A DNA stretch of 64,000 nt, from positions 868,001 through 932,000 of the forward strand of contig NZ_CP114871.1 in the NCBI RefSeq assembly GCF_027474405.1, given 5' to 3'. Below, piece after piece: positions 57,105-64,000 of this stretch. Origin of the DNA: Caulobacter sp. NIBR2454 (GTDB lineage Bacteria; Pseudomonadota; Alphaproteobacteria; Caulobacterales; Caulobacteraceae). Under the pieces are notes generated by a model. The model searched no databases, was not told the origin of the DNA, and worked only from the letters and a program-made list of their open reading frames with translations. The position numbers were made by a program, and so were the translations under genes. Numbering within the stretch: position 1 is the first letter of the stretch; the number at the start of each line of letters is the position of its first letter.

Positions 57105-57132
57105 ACAATGACGCAGGACGGATGCGGCGGCA

Positions 57133-58341
57133 ATGCAGGGTGAGTTCGACACGGTCTGGACCGGCGGCCATCTGGCGACCATGGCGGACGAGACCGGTTA
57201 CGGCGTGATTGAGAATGGCGCCGTCGCCGTCCAAGACGGCCGTATCGCCTGGATCGGCCCGGCTTCGCAGGCGCCTGCCGCCCTCAAGGTCCATGAGCTC
57301 AAGGGTGCCTGGCTGACCCCCGGCCTGATCGACTGCCATACCCACCTCGTCTACGCGGGCAGCCGCGTGCGCGAGTTCGAGATGCGGTTGGAGGGCGCGA
57401 CCTATGAGGAAATCGCCCGCGCTGGGGGCGGCATCCTGTCGACCATGCGCGCCACCCGCGAGGCGACCGAGGACGAGTTGCTCGACCTCGCCCACGCTCG
57501 GGCCGAGAAGCTGATCGCCGGCGGCGTCACCACGGTCGAGATCAAGTCCGGCTACGGCCTGGACCTCGACAGCGAGCTGAAGATGCTGCGGGTCGCCCGC
57601 ACCCTGGGCGAGGAGCGAGGGATCGAGGTCAAGACCACCTTCCTCGGCGCCCACGCCGTGCCGCCGGAGCACAAGGATGACCGAGACGCCTACGTCCGCC
57701 TGATCATCGACCAGATGCTGCCGGCCATGGCGGCCGAGGGGCTGGCCGACGCCGTCGACGCCTTTTGCGAAAGCATTGCCTTCACCCCGGCTGAGACGCG
57801 GCGGATATTCAAGGCGGCGACCAAGCTGGGCCTGCGGGTCAAGCTGCACGCGGACCAGCTGGGCGATCTGGGTGGCGGCGCCTTGGCGGCGGAGTTCGGC
57901 GCGCTGTCCGCTGACCATCTGGAGCATGCTTCGGAAGAGTCGATCGCCGCCATGGGCCGTGCCGGCGTGCCGGCCGTGCTGCTGCCGGGCGCTTTCTACT
58001 TTCTGCGCGAGACGGTCGCTCCACCCATCGCCCTGATGCGCAAGCACGGTGTGGGCATGGCGCTGGCGACCGACTGTAACGCGGGCACCTCGCCGATCAC
58101 GTCCATGCCGCTGATCCTCAACATGGCCTGCACCCTGTTTCGCATGACGCCGGCGGAGGCGCTGGCAGGCGTGACGCGTCACGGGGCGGCGGCGCTGGGC
58201 CTATCGGCCACGCACGGAACACTGGTGGTCGGCAAGGTCGCCGATTTCGCTATCTGGAAAGTCGCCTCGCCCGCCGAGATCGCTTACGCCCCAGGCGACA
58301 ACGCATGCATCGCTACGGTTAAGGGCGGTCAGTTCCTTTGA
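57133..58341 (+). CDS. hutI: Imidazolonepropionase
   Basis: HutI hydrolyses imidazolonepropionate to N-formimidoyl-L-glutamate. The 402-residue amidohydrolase has the metal site LIDCHTHLVYAGSR, EIKSGYGLDLDSELKML, the KLHADQLGDLGG segment and DCNAGTSPITSMPLI with the metal Asp. Length is standard. hutC starts inside its last codons (TTGA overlap), making a hutI-hutC operon controlled by the divergent operator at 57091. Confidence 0.97.
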   Translation: MQGEFDTVWTGGHLATMADETGYGVIENGAVAVQDGRIAWIGPASQAPAALKVHELKGAWLTPGLIDCHTHLVYAGSRVREFEMRLEGATYEEIARAGGGILSTMRATREATEDELLDLAHARAEKLIAGGVTTVEIKSGYGLDLDSELKMLRVARTLGEERGIEVKTTFLGAHAVPPEHKDDRDAYVRLIIDQMLPAMAAEGLADAVDAFCESIAFTPAETRRIFKAATKLGLRVKLHADQLGDLGGGALAAEFGALSADHLEHASEESIAAMGRAGVPAVLLPGAFYFLRETVAPPIALMRKHGVGMALATDCNAGTSPITSMPLILNMACTLFRMTPAEALAGVTRHGAAALGLSATHGTLVVGKVADFAIWKVASPAEIAYAPGDNACIATVKGGQFL

Positions 58342-59060
58342 GCGGCGACGACAGCCTCAAGGCGCGCATCCGACGCCATATCCTGGAGCGGATCACCGCC
58401 GGCGCCTGGGCGGCCGGCGACCGCATCCCCTCCGAACACGAGCTGGCCGACGAATTCGGCGCCAGCCGGATGACTGTCCATCACGCCGTACGCGACCTGC
58501 AAGGCGACGGCTATCTGACCCGCGCCAAGGGCAAGGGCACCTTCGTCGCTCCGGCGCGGGCTCACGTCATGGCGGTCAAATTGCTCGACATCGCCGACGA
58601 GATCGCAGCGCGCGGCGGCCGGCACGAGGCGCGTTCCGTCAGCGCCGAGACTCGTCCGGCCACCATGGCCGAGGCGGCGCTGTTCGGCGCCTCCGCCGGG
58701 CTTGTACTGTTCCATGCTGTGGTGCTGCACATCGAGGATGGCGCGCCGATCCAGCTGGAGGACCGGCTGGTCAATCCAGCCATAGCGCCGGGCATCGCCG
58801 AGGTCGATCTGGGTCGCGAGACCTACTTTGCCCACCTGATGTCGCGCTTCCCCTATCCGGAGGGAGCCGCGGCCATTCGCGCCCTGGTGCCAGATACGCG
58901 CGTGCGCGAGCTGCTATCGATGGCGGATGGCGAACCGTGCATCGAGGTCGAGCGTCTGACCCGACTGCAAGGTCAGGTCGTCACTGCCGTGAGGCTGATC
59001 TATCCCGCTTCGCGCTATGCCCTGACCGGCGAAATTCTGCGGCCGACGGCTCTGGGCTAG
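58338..59060 (+). CDS. hutC: Histidine utilisation repressor HutC (GntR family)
   Basis: HutC represses hut genes until urocanate binds. The 240-residue protein begins at a TTG at 58338 overlapping the hutI stop (TTGA), with AAGGGCGG upstream. The N-terminal winged helix is typical GntR (GDRIPSEHELADEFGASRMTVHHAVRDLQGDGYLTRAKGKGTFV, residues about 25-70), and the C-terminal part is a UTRA ligand domain ending in a conserved PASRYALTGEI. The two palindromes at 55723 and 57091 are its probable targets. It converges with, and overlaps by 4 bases, the membrane protein gene at 59057. Confidence 0.95.
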   Translation: MSGDDSLKARIRRHILERITAGAWAAGDRIPSEHELADEFGASRMTVHHAVRDLQGDGYLTRAKGKGTFVAPARAHVMAVKLLDIADEIAARGGRHEARSVSAETRPATMAEAALFGASAGLVLFHAVVLHIEDGAPIQLEDRLVNPAIAPGIAEVDLGRETYFAHLMSRFPYPEGAAAIRALVPDTRVRELLSMADGEPCIEVERLTRLQGQVVTAVRLIYPASRYALTGEILRPTALG

Positions 59061-59650
59061 TCTTCCTCCGCCGTCAGTTCGGCTAGGATCTTTTCCAGGC
59101 GGACCAGCTTGCGGCTCAGCCGCCGGTCCATCCATGCGCCCCAGGCCACCGCGCCGACAATCGTCAGCAGGCTCAGCCCAATCGCGAAAATCGTATCGTC
59201 ACTTCTCGCTCGCCCCAGACTCGGGTGCAGCGTGATCGCCGTAAGGATGATGAAGACGATGGCCCCCGCGGACATGTAGTAGCCTGATCGCGCTCGTCGG
59301 ATGGCGCTGCGGGTTTGGACGATTTCGGACTTCAGGGCTGCATCGACGGTTCCCGCCCGCGTCTCCCAAGGCGCTCTGGCCACCCAGAAGGCGACGGTCA
59401 GACCGAAGAGCACGAACGCCAGGCCGCCCAGGCCCATGATCACACCCGCCGCCGTACCCTTGGCTATAGCCGAGATCGCTATGCCCGCGACGGCGAGGCA
59501 CAGGATCACATCAGCGGCTGCCTTGAAGCGGGCGACCAGCGCCCGGCGCTTCAGCCTCGCCCGCATCCTTGTAAGGTCGAAGGCCTCCGTCGTCGCCGGC
59601 TCGTCGCGCCAGGCGTCCGCCAGATGGTTCCATTCGGGATCGGAGGTCAT
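59057..59650 (-). CDS. Membrane protein, candidate anti-sigma partner
   Basis: The 197-residue protein has a soluble N-terminus (EWNHLADAWRDEPATTEAFDL) and four membrane helices, two at about residues 45-90 and two at about 125-175, with a charged C-terminus that looks coiled-coil-like (MDRRLSRKLVRLEKILAELTAEED). It overlaps the upstream ECF sigma gene by 4 bases (ATGA), so the two are made together. That arrangement is usual for a sigma/anti-sigma pair, but I see no recognised anti-sigma domain, so its role as a regulator of the sigma factor is inferred. Confidence 0.7.
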   Translation of the reverse strand: MTSDPEWNHLADAWRDEPATTEAFDLTRMRARLKRRALVARFKAAADVILCLAVAGIAISAIAKGTAAGVIMGLGGLAFVLFGLTVAFWVARAPWETRAGTVDAALKSEIVQTRSAIRRARSGYYMSAGAIVFIILTAITLHPSLGRARSDDTIFAIGLSLLTIVGAVAWGAWMDRRLSRKLVRLEKILAELTAEED

Positions 59651-60159
59651 GACCGCTCCTGCCGTTGCATCGCCTCACGCAGGGCCGCCTTGGCCCGGGT
59701 GAGACGGATCGAAACCGCGTTGGCCCCCACGCCCAAGACGTCGGCGATCTCGCTGGGGGTGAAGTCTTCCAGGGTCAGGACGGTGACCTGGCGAAGGGGG
59801 AGGGGCAGCGCGCGCACCGCCCGCATCAGCCGTTCGCGCTGCTCGCTACGCTCAACCACGTCGTGGGCTGATGGAGCATCTAGCGCCAACTGCTCGTCCA
59901 GCTCGACGGTCCTCGGCGCTCGCGCGTGGCGCGCCACGTGATCGACGCCGCGATTGTGCGCCACCCGCGCTGCGAACGTGCGGACCGAGGCCTCGCCTCG
60001 CCAACCCGGCAAGGCGCGCCAGACGGCCATCAGGATATCCTGCTGCAGTTCGCGTCGAGCCTCGGGATCAGCTTCATAGCTGGCCGCGATACGGCGGATC
60101 ATCGGGCCGTGCTGGTCCGCGACCTCGTCGAACAGCGCCTCGATATGGGGAGCGCTCAA
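59647..60159 (-). CDS. ECF-type RNA polymerase sigma factor
   Basis: The 170-residue protein has sigma region 2 (residues about 20-85, RELQQDILMAVWRALPGWRGEASVRTFAARVAHNRGVDH) and region 4 (about 110-160, LPLPLRQVTVLTLEDFTPSEIADVLGVGANAVSIRLTRAKAALR). It starts at a TTG at 60159 with GAGGCG upstream, 7 bases past the stop of a small membrane protein gene. It redirects RNA polymerase to a set of stress or envelope genes. The downstream membrane protein is its likely regulator. The group of ECF sigma factors was not assigned. Confidence 0.92.
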   Translation of the reverse strand: MSAPHIEALFDEVADQHGPMIRRIAASYEADPEARRELQQDILMAVWRALPGWRGEASVRTFAARVAHNRGVDHVARHARAPRTVELDEQLALDAPSAHDVVERSEQRERLMRAVRALPLPLRQVTVLTLEDFTPSEIADVLGVGANAVSIRLTRAKAALREAMQRQERS

Positions 60160-60166
60160 TATCGCC

Positions 60167-60406
60167 TCAGGCGCGGCGGAAGGGGCCGGTGACCTTGGCC
60201 CAGATCTGTCGGCGCGCCTGGACGACGCTGACGCCGAGCACGGCGGCGACCGACCAGAACAGGGCTTCGGTGGCTATGGCCGCGGCTACGACGAGGCCTA
60301 GGCGGAGCGGCCTTTCGACGTCGAGCGCCAGGCCGACGCCCAAGGCGATCCAGGACGCCAGACAAGCGACGCCTACGACCCCCAACAAGATTTTCTTCCA
60401 GTTCAT
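60167..60406 (-). CDS. Small two-helix membrane protein in the sigma-factor operon
   Basis: The 79-residue protein starts at an ATG at 60406 behind GGGAG. It has two hydrophobic segments (ILLGVVGVACLASWIALGVGLAL and LGLVVAAAIATEALFWSVAAVLGVSVV) and a basic C-terminus (QARRQIWAKVTGPFRRA). It is 7 bases upstream of the ECF sigma gene in the same direction, so probably the first gene of a three-gene unit. No family was recognised. Confidence 0.7.
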   Translation of the reverse strand: MNWKKILLGVVGVACLASWIALGVGLALDVERPLRLGLVVAAAIATEALFWSVAAVLGVSVVQARRQIWAKVTGPFRRA

Positions 60407-60461
60407 GTCGCGCTCCCGATCATGGTCTGATGGGAATAGTCGGGGCGGACACGGATTTCTT

Positions 60462-60863
60462 TCAGGCGGCGTCTTCGCTGTCGCCGGTTTCATCCGCGGC
60501 CATGGCGCGAGCCAGGCGGACGAGGGCGCTGCGGGCCCGGGGCGACTTCAGCTCGGAGAAGCTCTGCAGCAGCTCCATGGCTCCCGTTTCGCCTAGGATG
60601 GTCCATTGGTCGGTCGAGGCGCCTTCGTCCTCGCCCACCAGCCATGCGACGCTGGTGCCCAGCAGGCCGGCGATTTGCACCAGCTTGGAGGCCGAGACGC
60701 GGTTCACGCCGCGCTCATATTTCTGGATTTGCTGGAACGTCAGACCCAGTTGCTGGGCCACATGGCTCTGGCTCAGGCCCTGCACCTTGCGGCGGGCGCG
60801 GATGCGGGCGCCGACGGCGACATCGATCGGGTCGGGGCCAAGCATTTCTTCAGAAACGGACAC
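60462..60863 (-). CDS. XRE-family helix-turn-helix transcriptional regulator
   Basis: The 133-residue protein is taken from a GTG at 60863, which has GGAG 8 bases upstream; a TTG at 60869 and an ATG at 60845 are alternatives. The HTH_3 domain is at about residues 15-75 (VGARIRARRKVQGLSQSHVAQQLGLTFQQIQKYERGVNRVSASKL), followed by an acidic C-terminal segment. Similar short regulators are common in Caulobacteraceae and often autoregulate. A 26-base inverted repeat lies upstream (60893-60918). It is divergent from glpK. Confidence 0.88.
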   Translation of the reverse strand: MSVSEEMLGPDPIDVAVGARIRARRKVQGLSQSHVAQQLGLTFQQIQKYERGVNRVSASKLVQIAGLLGTSVAWLVGEDEGASTDQWTILGETGAMELLQSFSELKSPRARSALVRLARAMAADETGDSEDAA

Positions 60864-60892
60864 ACACAACTCCAGAAGTCAGATTGTTTCGG

Positions 60893-60918
60893 AGGGTCGC
60901 TAAACGCGTAGCGACCCT
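60893..60918. promoter_or_regulatory. 26-base inverted repeat in the XRE/glpK spacer
   Basis: AGGGTCGCT and AGCGACCCT pair perfectly (9 bp) around an 8-base spacer containing ACGCGT. It lies 30 bases before the XRE start. It is placed as an autoregulatory operator; an RNA hairpin is the alternative. Confidence 0.5.
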
Positions 60919-61036
60919 ATGCCAAAGCTCGACAACGAAAGCGAGCCCCCCTGACTACGGCCCGACTACGCGTGACCTTGTGTCGCTCCGCCGGGTCAGG
61001 TCTTAAATCGACCAGCGGAAACCACGGGAGAATCCG

Positions 61037-62515
61037 ATGACGCACGACACGTTGCTGGCGATCGACCAGGGGACCAGTTCGAGTCGGGCCATAGTCTTTT
61101 CCACCTCGGGCGAAATCGTGGCGACCGCCCAGCAGCCGTTTGAGCAAATCTTTCCCGCTTCCGGCTGGGTGGAACATGATGCGGAGGTCATCTGGGCCAC
61201 CACCCTCACGACGGGTCGGCAGGCCTTGCGCAAGGCGGGCGCAGGCCGAACGCCAAAGGCCGTGGGCATCACCAACCAACGCGAGACGACAATCGTCTGG
61301 GACCGCCGCACGGGCGCTCCGATCCACAACGCCATTGTCTGGCAGGACCGCCGCACCGCCCAGGTCTGCCGCGACTTGGAGGCGCAAGGTCACGAGGCGA
61401 TGGTGACCGAGCGCACGGGGCTGCGTCTCGACCCCTATTTTTCCGCCACCAAGCTGGCCTGGATTCTCGATCACGTTGACGGCGCAAGGGAAGCGGCCGA
61501 GGCGGGGCGCCTGGCGTTCGGCACTGTGGACTGCTTCCTGATCTGGCGTCTGACAGGCGGCAAGGTCCACGCCACCGACGCCACCAACGCCAGCCGCACG
61601 GCCCTATACGACATCCGCAAGGGATGCTGGGATGCCGACCTCTGCGCTCTGTTCAGGGTGCCCATGAGCGTACTGCCCGAAGTGCGCGACAGCGCCGGCG
61701 ATTTCGGTGTCACAGACGAGGACGTCCTGGGTGTCGCCCTGCCGATCCGCGGCGTGGCGGGTGATCAGCAGGCGGCCCTGGTCGGTCAGGCCTGCTTCTC
61801 TGCAGGAGAGGTCAAGAGCACTTACGGCACAGGCGCCTTTCTGGTCCTCAACACCGGCGAGGAACTGGTGCGTTCGCAAAACCGCCTGCTGACCACGATC
61901 GCCTATCAGGTCGGGGGCAAGGCGACCTACGCGCTCGAGGGCTCCATCCTATCGGCGGGCTCCACCATCCAGTGGCTGCGCGACGGGCTGGGCCTGTTCT
62001 CGCGCGCGTCCGAGGTCGAGTCCCTGGCGCGGTCGGTCGGCGATACGGGCGGGGTCTATCTGCTGCCGGCCTTCACGGGCCTCGGCGCGCCTTACTGGGA
62101 TCCTGACGCTCGCGGCGGCATCGTCGGTCTCACCCGCGCCAGCGGCAGGGCCGAGATCGCCCGGGCTGGGCTGGACAGCGCCGTCTATCAGACCCGCGAC
62201 CTGCTCGACGCCATGGCGGCCGATGGCGTCGCGCCGACCCGTTTGCGCGTGGATGGCGGCATGGCCGAGAACGGCTTCTTCCTGCAGCGTCTGGCCGACA
62301 TCCTCAACTTGACCGTGATCCGCCCAAAGGTGACCGAGACCACGGCCTTTGGCGCTGCCGCCCTGGCAGGGCTGGGCGCCGGGCTGTTCGGATCACTCGA
62401 CGACATCGCCGCGCTCTGGAAGAGCGATGTCGAGTGCGGTCCGCAGATGAAGGACCAGGCCCGAGACGCCGAGATCGCCGGCTGGCGCGCCGCCCTGGCG
62501 CGGGTTCGCACCTAG
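61037..62515 (+). CDS. glpK: Glycerol kinase
   Basis: GlpK makes sn-glycerol 3-phosphate from glycerol and ATP. The 492-residue FGGY-family protein has the N-terminal ATP motif [17 protein letters not shown] (residues 5-21), the [22 protein letters not shown] segment, [28 protein letters not shown], and the GYTG-like [15 protein letters not shown] (about residue 265). GGGAG precedes the ATG. No glpF, glpD or glpR gene is nearby, so it stands alone. Confidence 0.96.
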   Translation: MTHDTLLAIDQGTSSSRAIVFSTSGEIVATAQQPFEQIFPASGWVEHDAEVIWATTLTTGRQALRKAGAGRTPKAVGITNQRETTIVWDRRTGAPIHNAIVWQDRRTAQVCRDLEAQGHEAMVTERTGLRLDPYFSATKLAWILDHVDGAREAAEAGRLAFGTVDCFLIWRLTGGKVHATDATNASRTALYDIRKGCWDADLCALFRVPMSVLPEVRDSAGDFGVTDEDVLGVALPIRGVAGDQQAALVGQACFSAGEVKSTYGTGAFLVLNTGEELVRSQNRLLTTIAYQVGGKATYALEGSILSAGSTIQWLRDGLGLFSRASEVESLARSVGDTGGVYLLPAFTGLGAPYWDPDARGGIVGLTRASGRAEIARAGLDSAVYQTRDLLDAMAADGVAPTRLRVDGGMAENGFFLQRLADILNLTVIRPKVTETTAFGAAALAGLGAGLFGSLDDIAALWKSDVECGPQMKDQARDAEIAGWRAALARVRT

Positions 62516-62527
62516 GGCTCCAGGCGA

Positions 62528-63226
62528 CTAGGCTTGCACGTTCTCCAGCCAGGCCGGCAGATCGGCCAGGGTTTCGAGCTGGGCGAAGCGCGGGTGATCG
62601 TTCGGCGTTTCCGCGGCCTCGTGCGCCCAGACGAGCGGGTAGGGGATCAGGGCGGCGAAGGCGCCGGCCTCAAGCGCGGGTAGGATGTCCGAGCGCACCG
62701 AGTTGCCGGCCATGGCGGCCTCCTCCGGTCCGGTGCCATGACGGGTGAAAACCCGGCGATAGGTGTCGGCGTCCTTCTCGCTGACGATCTCGACGGCCGA
62801 GAAGTGGTCGCCCAGGCCGGACGCGGCCAGCTTCTGCTCCTGGTGCAGCAGGTCGCCCTTGGTGATCAGCACCAGGCGATATTGCTCGGTCAGGGCGGCC
62901 AGGGCGTCTTCCACGCCTGAGAGCGGCTCCATGGGATGGGCCAGCAGGTCGCGGCCAGCGGCCAGGATTTCGCTGATCGTGCGGGTGGAGACCTTGCCTT
63001 CGGTCAGTTCCAGGGCGGTTTCGATCATCGACAGGGTGAAGCCCTTGGCCCCGTAGCCGTAGAGACGCAGGTTGCGCTTTTCGACCTCGGCCAGGCGGCT
63101 CTCCAGGGCGGCCTCTTCGGCGCAATCCGAAAGCAGCTCGACGAACCGCTTATGGGTCAGGCGAAACAGCGTCTCGTTGTGCCAGAGGGTGTCGTCGGCA
63201 TCGAGGCCGATGGTTGTGATGGGCAT
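62528..63226 (-). CDS. HAD-superfamily hydrolase
   Basis: The 232-residue protein has motif I as TIGLDADDTLWHNETLF (nucleophile Asp8 and Asp10), motif II as LITKGDLLHQ (Thr), and motif III/IV around MAGNSVRSDILPALEAGAFAALIPY, with an insertion cap domain at about residues 20-90. This is a phosphatase-like member; the substrate cannot be told. GGAGG lies upstream of the ATG. It converges on glpK with a 12-base gap. Confidence 0.9.
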   Translation of the reverse strand: MPITTIGLDADDTLWHNETLFRLTHKRFVELLSDCAEEAALESRLAEVEKRNLRLYGYGAKGFTLSMIETALELTEGKVSTRTISEILAAGRDLLAHPMEPLSGVEDALAALTEQYRLVLITKGDLLHQEQKLAASGLGDHFSAVEIVSEKDADTYRRVFTRHGTGPEEAAMAGNSVRSDILPALEAGAFAALIPYPLVWAHEAAETPNDHPRFAQLETLADLPAWLENVQA

Positions 63227-63382
63227 GCCCGCTAAATACCTCCGCGGCGGGGCGAGGCAAATCCCCTCGTACTCGTCCGTCTTGCAGCCCGGACCGTTCG
63301 TCGCTTGAGCCTTGAACGGCGGCCCTATCGGGCTTCCGTCCTCTCACGAGGACGGCGCCCGCATCGCGCCGAGGGTGAGGAT

Positions 63383-63835
63383 TTGATTGGACGCAAGACG
63401 ATCACGGTCGCGGCGATGGCTGCGGGGCTGACTGGACAGGCGTGGGCCCAGGCGCCGGCCGCCGAGCCGTTCCAGGTCATTCGGCCAGGCGATCGCCAGA
63501 TGAGCTGCGAAGTCCTGATCGCGGAGATCAACGGGACGAACGCCCAGATGGCGTCGCGTCGCGTAGCCGCCATGGAGCAGATGATGGGCGCGGCCAATCG
63601 CATGGTGACCAGCACCATGGCCACCAGCGCCGCCACCAGCCTGGTCGGCGGCGTGGCGTCGATGGTCCCCATGGGATCGACCCTGCTGAACGCTGCCGTG
63701 AAGGCCAAGCAGGCCGCTGACGTCAACAACCTGACCAGCCAGACCATGGACGCCCAGCGCGACTTGATGTCGGAAGGCGATGTCCAAGCGCGGCTCGACC
63801 ACCTCAACCGCCTGTACGAGTCAAAGCAATGCTGA
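63383..63835 (+). CDS. Exported hypothetical protein (tandem paralogue 1)
   Basis: I start this at a TTG at 63383, because GGTGAGG lies just upstream and residues 1-23 then form a signal peptide (IGRKTITVAAMAAGLTGQAWAQ); the open frame to 63305 has no such feature. The 150-residue product has, after the signal, FQVIRPGDRQMSCEVLIAEINGTNAQM, a methionine-rich amphipathic middle that may form a membrane-associated helix pair (TSTMATSAATSLVGGVASMVPMGSTLL), and a coiled-coil-like C-terminus ending in Cys. It is followed by a paralogue whose start overlaps its stop. No family was recognised. Confidence 0.65.
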   Translation: MIGRKTITVAAMAAGLTGQAWAQAPAAEPFQVIRPGDRQMSCEVLIAEINGTNAQMASRRVAAMEQMMGAANRMVTSTMATSAATSLVGGVASMVPMGSTLLNAAVKAKQAADVNNLTSQTMDAQRDLMSEGDVQARLDHLNRLYESKQC

Positions 63836-64000
63836 GCCGTGTCCTGCTGGTTTCGGCGATCCTCGCCACGCCCGCCCTGGCTCAGGTCGAGATCGACGTT
63901 CCGACCGCCGGCGCGCCCTATGCGGTGGTCCGTGCGGGCGACAGCCGCAAGGACTGCGGCCAGCTCAAGTCCGAGATCGACGCCCTGAACGCGCGCGCGG
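63829..64000 (+). CDS. Exported hypothetical protein (tandem paralogue 2), cut by window edge
   Basis: The first 57 codons are visible, from an ATG at 63829 that overlaps the previous stop (ATGCTGA). They give a signal peptide (LSRVLLVSAILATPALAQ) and then YAVVRAGDSRKDCGQLKSEIDALNARA, which aligns with FQVIRPGDRQMSCEVLIAEINGTNAQM of the upstream gene. The two are therefore a duplicated pair of periplasmic or envelope proteins, translated together. The 3' end is outside the window. Confidence 0.65.
   Translation, partial: MLSRVLLVSAILATPALAQVEIDVPTAGAPYAVVRAGDSRKDCGQLKSEIDALNARA

Noticed and set aside
57108..57143. Short leader peptide frame upstream of hutI
   Set aside because: It has eleven codons, no histidine codons and no ribosome-binding site of its own, so an attenuation role is not supported.
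57133..58182. N-terminal extension of hutF into a protein of more than 800 residues
   Set aside because: The extra part is antisense to hutI and does not resemble any deiminase; the conserved HutF chain begins at 57069.

Overview
This is a GC-rich chromosomal segment from an alphaproteobacterium, most likely a member of the Caulobacteraceae (Caulobacter, Phenylobacterium or a relative). The evidence is two long TonB-dependent receptors (one matching the Xanthomonas/Caulobacter-type N-terminus), promoters resembling the Caulobacter housekeeping form (TTGNCN then CTANAWC), HutC/HutF-type histidine catabolism, and alphaproteobacterial forms of the ribosomal and RNA polymerase genes. It looks like a core chromosome: no phage, IS element, CRISPR array or rRNA operon was found, and base composition looks even throughout.

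Region 1 (1-25.7 kb) is the information-processing block: a partial ferredoxin-NADP reductase, a lipoprotein, tRNA-Trp, secE-nusG, rplK-rplA, rplJ-rplL, rpoB-rpoC, then rpsL-rpsG-fusA-tuf. In many bacteria this runs almost without interruption. Here it is opened by a multi-pass membrane protein and a glutathione S-transferase (between rplA and rplJ), by a methyltransferase and an M61 peptidase (between rplL and rpoB), and by two TonB-like paralogues and a zinc-ribbon protein (between rpoC and rpsL). Strong terminators and separate promoters follow from this layout.

Region 2 (25.7-45.1 kb) is metabolic and envelope-related. It holds an M20-family protein that lacks several metal ligands, a DUF1206 membrane protein, a translationally coupled RND efflux operon (outer-membrane factor, adaptor, pump), a TonB-dependent receptor, a tandem double-TetR regulator, an EstB-like serine hydrolase, a FadB-like beta-oxidation protein, an acyl-CoA ligase, a PNPOx-like protein and an isochorismatase-like hydrolase. 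The receptor, hydrolase, FadB and ligase could together import, cleave, activate and oxidise an ester or fatty-acid-like substrate; this is inference.

Region 3 (45.2-52.4 kb) has an adenine deaminase, a three-gene molybdenum hydroxylase/cytochrome c operon (IorA-IorB type), and a second TonB-dependent receptor with a LacI-type operator upstream.

Region 4 (52.4-59.1 kb) is a complete-looking hut locus except for hutG: hutU-hutH and hutF on the minus strand, hutI-hutC on the plus strand, with two HutC-like operators placed on the promoters. Region 5 (59.1-64 kb) has an ECF sigma factor operon, an XRE regulator with a long inverted repeat upstream, glycerol kinase, a HAD hydrolase, and two tandem exported paralogues, the second cut by the window edge. 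No obviously new multi-gene system was found. The most unusual items are the metal-ligand-poor M20 protein, the Cys-bearing TonB-like pair inside the rpoC-rpsL interval, and the double-TetR locus.
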